Assembly (NCBI GenBank): GCA_020746835.1
Contig: JAGPNK010000001.1
Span: forward strand, 5,084,001 to 5,148,000
Direction: 5' to 3'
DNA: 64,000 nt
Source of the DNA: Stachybotrys elegans
Taxonomy: Eukaryota > Ascomycota > Sordariomycetes > Hypocreales > Stachybotryaceae
The position numbers and the translations under genes were made by a program. The notes under the pieces are model-generated. The model was not told the DNA's origin and did no database searches. It worked only from the letters and a program-made list of their open reading frames with translations. Positions 55,872 through 64,000 of the stretch are shown here, in pieces (position 1 is the stretch's first letter; each line of letters opens with the position of its first letter).

Positions 55872-58800
55872 GTGGAATTCGAAGTAGGCTGAAGGGGGAT
55901 TGAGTCACGGAATACAGCAAATTGGAAGTCCTGTATTGTAGATACGGAATGTCAGGGGAGTGGCAGCGTGTAAGGAGATGTCGAGGAGAGGAAGCGGCGG
56001 GATTGGAGAATTCCGCCGCTGGCAGTTACGCCAAAAGTGCAGGCCCACGTCAAGGGAACGGCGGGATTCGCGCGACCTACCCCGGACTCGGAGCTGGACG
56101 CACCATCGCCATTTTGTATATGGTAAATGAAGTGTTGTATCCAAGATATGATATGTAATCAATTAATTGCAGTAATATTTCTTTTCAAGTGGGTATTCCA
56201 TGTATCTGCGCTACACTTGGACATATCATGGCTAAGGGCTGTGTAGTTTGCCGATGTCCAATCGATCTCTATAATCTTTATAGCGAGAGGCTACCACTTG
56301 AGTCGCCGTGCAAGATTTGTTGATACAGTTCCGTATCTGCGAAAATACAATATTCATTCTCTAGAAATTACCGGCATCTATTCTGTCGGGGTATTGGACT
56401 GGGAGCTAATATATTCAACACCACTCAGGGACCAAGTACAATTATCGGAAACCTCACGCTCAGCGGAAAATGCTGATATAGAATTAATATCCCGACAATG
56501 GTGATGCATTATCGGGACATTTAGTTGTAAAAGCTTAATATTGGCTTAGTGATCGGGAACGGCTCCAAGCCATGGCTCTAATTGTTGGCCAGGTAAGATT
56601 GACATTTTAACGAAACCGAGACTGTCACCAACAATGCCATTCAAGCAACGTCTCAACGTCAACGGCAAGCCAAGGATTGAACACCAATGAGAAGCGACAT
56701 CAAAAATACCAATCTACGTCTCAGTGGAAGGGCTGTAGGTTCTAGGCCTACAATGTGAAATCACATCTGCAGCATTAACAAATTATTGAAACCGGGAGTG
56801 TCAGTCAGACTTTAACGGTGTATTATATTATTGAGTCAATGTTTCGGGACGTCATCTCCGACAAACAAGACACGGAAAATTCCGCTCCCCGACGCAAGGA
56901 AACGTGTGAATTCCTTCTCCTGTGCCCGGGTGGATAGACATGAGTGCCTTCGAGGAGGCCGTCTAATGACACTGGCGATATCAAACCGATAGATGATGTT
57001 GCCAGAAACCTTCGATTATGGCAAGATGGGAGAGTATCTCAAATCATATGAGAGCAAGTGATTTCTACCCCAAGGATAGAGTCGGCAAGAAACCATGTTT
57101 GGGTTCGCCGAATTATCTTAGCAACCCGGGAGCCGTGAGAAGATGAAAGCAAGCTGTCTTGGGGGTAGGTGGAATGAAAGCCAGAGCTGGGCTCCCAGGC
57201 CGTCCGAGGTGCTTCCCGTGTTTCAGGAGGCTTTCCATGTCTCAGTCGCCGGCTGAGCTTTGAGCCTCGATGGCTGATAGCATGGTGGCCGGCGCTAAGA
57301 GGACGCGCATCGGATATTGAATGAATGAATGATGTTATCGCCCTTGGCGGCAGCTGCTTGGCAAGCTGGGCTAGCTGCGGACGATCGCGCTCCCGTCCGC
57401 TTCGTCCAGCGCGACAAGGTCGACAGAATGGCCCCAAGCAAAAGGTTTGTAATCCACAAGAGAGCCGTATCAACAAGCCACAACTGTCGGGCTTATATCG
57501 ATCGACCGTCAAATTGCTTCTAGGGAAAGCTATCGCGCTCGTCATGAGCTCGTCCCGCGGACAGGGGATATCCCAGTTCTGTGCCCCCTTTTTAGTAGTA
57601 GCTTCTCAGCTTGTGAGCCAGCCAGTCGTCCTTGCATGGTGTGAGCGAGCAGACTAACGCACCTGGTAAGGACGGCTGGGCCCTCGATGTGAGAGATCTG
57701 CTCGATCGCCATGACCATTTGGCTGTGCGGCTCGCATCATTGACGTCAACTAGATGGCGATCGGTTCTCAACGTGAGGGCCTGAGCGGACGCGGCGATTG
57801 CGTCTGAGCGGCCAGCACATGTCCCGAGCCGCTGCTGCATATCGTAGCCCCCGCCCTCCCAATCCTACGCTGCGCGCGCTCTGGCTCCTGTTCTACTTTG
57901 GGCTCGAAGCGGGTTCGAAGCGGGCGGGCCCCTGATTCGACGGACGGGTTTGGTGGTCGACAGGGAGCGTCTCGGATGGCGGCAACTTGTTCGGCGTTTA
58001 ACACACACACAGGCCCATTTCGTCCCCTCGCATCAGCTCGCCTCCCATCCCAGCCCAACCCCTGAAGCACCCCCCTCTTCGGAAGCTTAATCATTTTCGG
58101 GCTGATCCCGTCGTGCCCTCTTAGCCGCCTGGGGGATCGTTCCCTTGCCTCCCGTTGGGTTAAATTCGGCGACCATCGGGGAATGACGAGCTAGGCGCAG
58201 ATCAAGGTGAATCCATTCATCCAACAGGCCAGGTAAAGCGGGCAGAAAAATGCAGTGAGACATTCCATGCCGGCGCGGGCGGGGTAAACGGACTCAACTG
58301 TGCCCCCTCTGTCTCTCACTCTCTCGTGTATGCCTGTGTGTGTGGTGTAGTTGGTCTGGACGGAGGGAGTAAAGTAGGAGGAATCTAGAATCGCGCGTTT
58401 CTGTCGCGTTGCATGAGAGGAAGCCCAAGATGGTGGGATAGTCGGGCCTAGTGTGTGGCTACGTTGCCCACTTGCCCTCTCGCTCTGTCGCTGCATTGGC
58501 TTGCTTGCATCGGCTTGGTGTTGTGTTGGAAAACAGCTCGTCCGTCCTGCCTCGGCACCAGCACCACGAGATGGATCGAAGGGAGCTGCAACGGCACGAG
58601 CACGGACTCGCCGGCGAGGCCAAGTTTGCTGTCGAAATTGCGAGCGAGGATACTCGTATTTGTGCTGGGCCGGCAAGGCCACGGCATCCTGTAGAGCTTC
58701 GCCTCCATCCCCGTCCAGTCCAAGCCCTCCCTCGCGCTCTCCCCGCACCTCGACTCAGTGCCGGCATATGTCCCCTGGCACCGGTGGGCGAGTTCAGCTG

Positions 58801-59636
58801 TCAGACAAACCCCCGTCCGTGCTTGTTTGGGGTTGGGCCGCGGGCTTCGCAAGGACCTTTCAGCTACCAGCTCGATCAACTCATTACCCGATTAGGAAGG
58901 ATTATGAGGTCCTGCAGACGTGCTCGACGCTGGGACGCAGCGCCTCAGAGCAGCCCTGGCCGGCCTCGCGGGCGTGCCATTGGTCCAATCCTAGACCCCT
59001 CGGCCTTGTTGTCTCGTATGCTCAGCTCGAGCTATGCTGCTACGACTTCCCTACTTCGGCCGAGCCACCGGCAGCGTTGCGATGCATCAGCTGCATGGCA
59101 GAGTCAATGTAATTTAGAGGCGTCATCAAGACAGGGTTTCCAATGGCTGAGCCTGCCCAGTCTCCTAGACGAGGTCCTAGACGAGGTGCCCTTCTCCGCC
59201 GCCGGTGCCTCCGAGGTGCCCGCGGCTGGCCGAAGGGGGTTGCTAGCTATCTCCTCTGCTGCTGCCACCTTATAAGGTAGCTCCAACCGCGAGGAATTGA
59301 GCAAGCCATCTTCCTCTTCCTTGCTTTTCTGTCTCGTCCTTTCTTGATACCATCAATTCTGCGCTGCATCGCCCGGCATCAAATGCGGACATGTTAGGAC
59401 TGCGTAAGAGCTTGAACAGTTAGTTGAAATCCCCTCCTTTTGTCTGAGCCCATTACACGATATACATACATATGCGTATATATATCTTGCCCATCCCCCT
59501 GATCCCTCGCTAACATCCTGCATCTCCGTTCACAGTCAGAAGGAAAAACAGGTCTTCCAACGCCTCTTCACTTGTCCTGGACGAGCCAGAGGACCAGCCC
59601 CCTTCCCCTTCGTCCGTTCGTTCCTCCTCCGCAGCC
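55872..59636. other. Long intergenic region
   Basis: 3.8 kb. The left third (about 56100-57060) is AT-rich, with repeated ATCGGGA-type motifs and a small hairpin. The right part (57300-59300) is GC-rich and open in many overlapping frames on both strands, including a 274-codon plus-strand frame, but none has domain content. A run of TATA-like sequence (ATGCGTATATATATC) at about 59471-59486 may belong to the STAND gene promoter. Confidence 0.4.
56487..56520. repeat. Short imperfect hairpin with ATCCCGA/TCGGGA arms
   Basis: ATATCCCGACAA (56487-56498) and TTATCGGGACAT (56509-56520) are inverted complements at 10 of 12 positions, with a 10-nt loop. Related TTATCGGAAAC and TGATCGGGAAC occur nearby at about 56441 and 56551. 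Confidence 0.4.
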
Positions 59637-62600
59637 ATGAGTGCCGTACTCCCCGCCCAGTCCCCAAGCCCTCTCGAGAGCCCTGCCATCTCCGTCAAGG
59701 AGAAGCATAGCCATCACGAGAACGGCAATGGCGCAACAAACGGCCACGTCAACGGCAACGGTAATGCCGCCGTCACTTCCACCTCTGTATCCTCGGGCTA
59801 CTTCGGCCGTGTCAAGAACGTCTTCACCAGCGTCACCAGCAAGCTCGTTCGCCTCGATGATTATAATGAGACGTACATCAAGGAGACGGACCTGAGGGCC
59901 TACCTTCACTTCATCTCGGACGAACGTCTCATCCACATGCCCCGAAGGGGGAGTGATTGGGATCGTGTCCTGAGCAATGCCCAGTTCTTCGGCCTGCAGG
60001 TCTGGCTGTTTGGCAAGAAGATTGATTCTTATGTCCCCGGAGGCAAAGATTCTGCTGCTGCCGCCCTTGCTAGCTGTCAGATTCTCCTCGAGGTAAGCCT
60101 TGCCCCCTCCCATGGCTTGATACTATCATCACCACTAACACGTGTGTCTCTTCAGGTCGGTCATGCCCACGCCTCGGCCCTCCTCCCTACCTTTATCGCC
60201 CTATATGAGCTCGCCATGATGCTCTCCACCGTCGGCCAGCTCCGCAATCTTGAGGACATGCCCCCTACGATTAAGGAAGCCGCCGCCGACATCTTCTGCG
60301 ACCTGGTCAGCCTGACTGGCAACATTGCCGTCCACTACCGCAGGAGGATCTCATCCCTCCGTGCAGGCTCGAGCGTCGTCATCGACTTCGACGCCACGTT
60401 CGGAAAGGAGATCCATGAGATCTGGACCGCCAAGTATGCCCTGCATGATGCCATCTGGGCCCATGCCCTCGGCCGCAAGCGCTTCTCCATTGACCTCGTC
60501 TCCTTGCGTGAGAAGCTGACAGCCTCTGCCGAGGTCTCCGTCAGGGGCGCCTTGTATGATGAAGTCTCTGACAGCCTGGAGCGATCCGAAGATACCTGCC
60601 ACTGGATCAAGCATGAGCTCGTCCAGTTCCTGCAGAGCAATGAGCAGGTACTCAAGGTCACTGGCGAAGCTGGCACCGGCAAGACCATGCTGGCCGAGTG
60701 GGTTCAGGAGAGATTGACCCGTCCTCTTGACCACAAGAGCTACACAGTCCTCGACTACAACTTTGGTACGTCGCCTCTACAGACCTTCCATCGATGCATG
60801 TCCGCTGACCAATTGTTGTTTTAGAGTTCGACGACCCTAATGAGCTGACCGCTCTGGCCTGCGTCAAGAGCCTCCTCGGCCAGTTGCTGGAGCGCAGCGT
60901 CGGCGACGTCTCTCTCTATGAGCAGCTCGTCCTGGCCTTTGAGGGCTTTGAGGCCCACAAGAGCTCCGACAAGCTCGAGGCTGCCCTGTGGAACGCTCTC
61001 CGCAGCGGCCTCCAGGCCTCTGACCGTGATGGTGCCCCCGTCGTCATCATCACCGACGGCTGCGACGCCATCATCGGTGGCGAGCGCAAGGTGCTTGCCT
61101 TCCACAACGCACTGCGCAAGAGCGTCTCTGGCATCGCCTCGACCCGCGTCATCACCTTCTCGCGTGCCGTGTCTCACCTGAGCGAAGGCTGCAGGCACGT
61201 CACCATTACACCCCAGGCCCTGTACGAGGATATCCGTGTCCACCTCTGGCAGACTGTGTCCAAGTCTGGCTACTGGGACAAGCTCGACCCCGCAGCCCGT
61301 GACCAGCTGATTGAGGAGCTCGTGGCCAAGTCCAAGGGGAGCTTCCTCTGGGCCTTCTACGCTGGCCGCCTCTTCCAGTCAGCCACTCAGCAGACCCAGG
61401 CTACCCTCCGTCAGTCCCTGACTTCGGATGTGTCGAGCACGCTCAGCGCCATCATTCCCGAGTCTCGGATCAAGAATGACGACACGCTGAAGCAGGTCCT
61501 CAGTCTCATGCTTGTCCTGACCCGGCCCCTGACTGTCCAGGAGTTTGCAGCCATGCTCGCCACCAACACGCAGAGCCGCGCCCTGGACAAGCAGATCCTC
61601 GATCTCCTCAAGTACATCCCTCAGCAGTGCGGCGACATCGTCGTCATCCGAGGTGGCCGCCTGCACCTGAGGAGCTCCACCGTCCGCAGCTACCTGCAGG
61701 GCATGATGGGCAAGGTTCTGCCCTCGTGGAAGAACGCCCAGCTGCAGATTGTCTTCCGTATCCTGCTCTATGCCCGCATTCACCTCACCGGCGACCGCGA
61801 GCCGAGCCTTGACGACCTCGAGGACTCTGTCGTGGACGAGCTCCTCCAGTCCAACCCCCTCCTGCTCTACGTTCTGCAGAACTGGACCGCGCACTTCCGC
61901 GAGACGGGCCTCATCGCTGCCAACGGCGACGTCACGATTCCTCAGGGCTTCGCCGACGTATTCCCAGACAGCGTGACCTTTGCCCTGCTCGAGAGGGTGC
62001 TGTGGTATCGCTACTTCAGCGACAGCGAGATTGTGCCTCTGCACGAGCTGGTCCTCAAGATCCGCAAGTCCAGCTTTGGCAACGAGCACGTCACAGTCAT
62101 GCAGACCCTGATCACTCTGGCCTTTGCCCACCGTCGCCTGTCCGTGTCCACCCACAGCAGCGCAATCTACCTCGTCTTCGCGACGAGGATTGGGCTGAAG
62201 CTCTTCACCGCGTCGAGCAGCATTGTCGCTTCTAGCACTACTCTCTTCCTCACTTGGACCGAGAGCATCACCATCACGGAGCGCACAGAGATCGTCACGT
62301 ACCGCGAGGAGATGATCAAGGTCATGATCTCGGTCTGCAGGCACAAGTACGGCAAGCTGAGCCACGAGGTCGAGTTCTGGCTTGAGGCTCTCGCCAAGCT
62401 CTACACTGCCATCCGGGAGGAGCACAATGCCACCATCTACTACCGCGAGCTGCTCGAGCTCATCAAGGTCCGCGAAGGGCCCAAGTCTACCAAGGCCAAG
62501 CAGATTGGCGCTGCTTTCGGCTCTCTCGATCTCGTCTTGGAGGCTGGCGAGGCGGAGAAGGACATTGGCCAGCTCGAGGTCCTCATCTTCGAGACCAACG

Positions 62601-64000
62601 AGGACGTAGAGGTCGCGGACAAGCTGAGCATCTCCATGACGATCCGCCTGGCCGCGACGTACGTGGCCGCCGGCAAGCTCTTCCTCGCCGAGAGGCTGTA
62701 CATCAACCTCTGGCGCCGCATCAGCGCCAGCAGCAAGACGGACAGCCGGCTGGAGATTCACATCGCCAAGATCCAGATCGCCATCGAGTACGTCAAGTTC
62801 CTGCGCAAGCTGAACCGTACCGAGGAGGCTAGCAACATCCTCATGACGCTGTGGGCCGAGTACGAGCACTTCTCGTCCGAGTCGAGGACGCTCATAGTCT
62901 GGATCCGCGAGATCGGAACCCTCAGCAAGTCGTTTGGCCTGCTGACCATCTCGGCCTCCATCTTCACCAAGGTCTGGGGCTGGTTCAAGTCCAAGGGCAA
63001 GGCCGACGACGAGGAGGCCCAGCGCACGACGGTGCTCATCACCGAGGTCGTCGAGGAGATCACCGAGACCACCATCACCAAGAAGACGACCAAGATCACC
63101 ACGACCGAGGTGACGGAGACGGCCGTCAAGGAGATCTACGAGATGCAGTACGAGCGGTGCAAGAAGACCAAGGCCGACAGCGCCTTCTTCTCGTCGTGCA
63201 TGGCTCTGCTCGGCGTCTACATCAAGAACAACAACTGGGCCGAGGCCGAGACCATCAGCACCAAGACGCTCGAGATCACCTGGAAGGCCATCTTCAGCGC
63301 CGACCTTAAGATCAGCCTGACCCAGACCTCGGTCAAGGAGAACATCACCATCGCTCGCCGCCTGGCCTGGGCGTACCAGCAGCAGGGCCTCGTCGAGAAG
63401 GCCGAGCAGATCTACCTGCGCATCTACTACGCCTGTCTCGTGTCCACGACGCTGGAGCAGGAGACGCTGAGCGAGTCCATCGCCACGCTCATCGCCTTCT
63501 ACGAGGAGCACCACCGCCACGAGAAGGTCATTGAGATCTACGTCGAGGTGCTGGACAAGTACCGCAAGACGCTCGGCCACAGCCACCGCCTGACCATCGC
63601 GACGCTCTACCTGCTGGCCGCGCAGTGCGAGCTGCTCGGCCGCACCGACGCCTCCAAGTACTACCTGGAGATTGTCACGGTGCTCAACAAGGGCATCAAG
63701 CACTGCCACCCAGACGCCATGCGCGCCGCCCTCTTCCTCTGCCGCTACTACAACACGCGCAAGATGTGGACGGAGCTGCGCGCCATCTGCGTCGTCGTGT
63801 GGGAGACGGTCGTCAGCCACCGCGAGCAGGCCGCGCTCGAGATGGAGGTCATCACCGAGATCTACAAGATGTACGCCTACGTGCTCGAGGTCCACGCCCA
63901 CGTCGAGTTCTCGGTGCTGTACAAGATGACGGTGCAGTACCGGGACGTCGTGTCGGCCGTCAGCGGCGCGCTGTCCGTCGCCTACCTCCTCGCGCTCATC
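59637..64000 (+). CDS. STAND/NACHT-like NTPase with a long helical C-terminus (partial)
   Basis: Three exons are visible, 59637..60092, 60156..60765 and 60825..64000, continuing past the window; 1414 codons are present. The N-terminus is Ser/His/Asn-rich. A helical region at about residues 55-200 follows (SGYFGRVKNVFTSVTSKLVRLDDYNE, DERLIHMPRRGSDWDRVL), an uncharacterised N-terminal module. The NTPase has Walker A GEAGTGKT at 322-329 and Walker B VVIITDGCD with Asp433. Behind it comes a winged-helix-like part (LSLMLVLTRPLTVQEFAAML), then long alpha-helical, TPR-like repeats. A striking Thr/Glu/Ile-rich stretch lies at about 1090-1130. The layout (effector-like N-terminus, NTPase, repeats) is that of fungal NLR-type signalling proteins, but no named effector domain (HET, HeLo, Goodbye) is recognised. 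Function unknown. Confidence 0.8.

Noticed and set aside
58451..59275. 274-codon plus-strand frame in the long intergenic region
   Set aside because: Two other plus frames and one minus frame are open over the same bases, and none has a domain or typical codon bias; explained by GC-rich, stop-poor DNA.
61379..63901. 840-codon minus-strand frame antisense to the STAND gene
   Set aside because: Leu/Asp/Val/Gly-rich shadow of high-bias sense codons; no recognisable family.

Overview
This is a window of a filamentous ascomycete nuclear genome, most likely a Sordariomycete and plausibly Hypocreales. The genes have short introns (mostly 45-80 nt) with GT/AG borders and CTAAC-like branch points. 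The products are typical of this group: a Drs1 helicase, Atg27, a C-14 sterol reductase, a psi-factor-type fatty acid oxygenase, GH55 and GH3 glucan-degrading enzymes, a Zn2Cys6 regulator and a STAND NTPase. I could support 19 protein genes, one tRNA gene, one weak small ORF, and several repeats. The species is not identifiable from the sequence alone.

Layout. 0.8-8.4 kb: EB1-type microtubule plus-end protein (-), the ribosome-biogenesis helicase Drs1 (+) and App1 phosphatidate phosphatase (+). 9.2-16.7 kb: an oxidative-metabolism block with a DUF1772 membrane protein (-), a heme-thiolate peroxidase (-) and, divergent from the peroxidase, a dioxygenase-P450 fusion of the Ppo family (+) whose P450 half lacks its heme cysteine. 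17.2-26.4 kb: succinate dehydrogenase flavoprotein (-), an F-box protein (+) and an F-box/WD40 protein (+). 26.4-31.9 kb: almost free of protein genes, holding a tRNA-Pro with an intron and then a secreted GH55 glucanase (+). 34.3-36.1 kb: low-complexity DNA with short inverted-repeat elements. 36.2-45.4 kb: FIT2/Scs3 lipid-droplet protein (+), Ap4A phosphorylase (+), a Myb-like protein (+), Atg27 (-) and, divergent from it, Erg24 (+). 47.6-55.9 kb: a secreted GH3 beta-glucosidase (+), an MFS exporter (-) and a Zn2Cys6 regulator (-). 59.6 kb to the edge: a large STAND/NACHT-like protein, cut by the window end.

Genes that may work together. The Ppo oxygenase makes fatty-acid hydroperoxides, and the divergent heme-thiolate peroxidase belongs to a family that can use peroxides, so the pair could be a small oxylipin module (inference). 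The Zn2Cys6 gene lies directly upstream of the MFS exporter on the same strand, a common regulator-transporter arrangement. GH55 and GH3 both act on beta-glucans but lie 13 kb apart. The rest of the window is mostly housekeeping.

Exon borders were placed by hand from splice signals, reading-frame continuity and family conservation. They are internally consistent: every complete spliced model is a multiple of three with one terminal stop. They have not been checked against transcripts.
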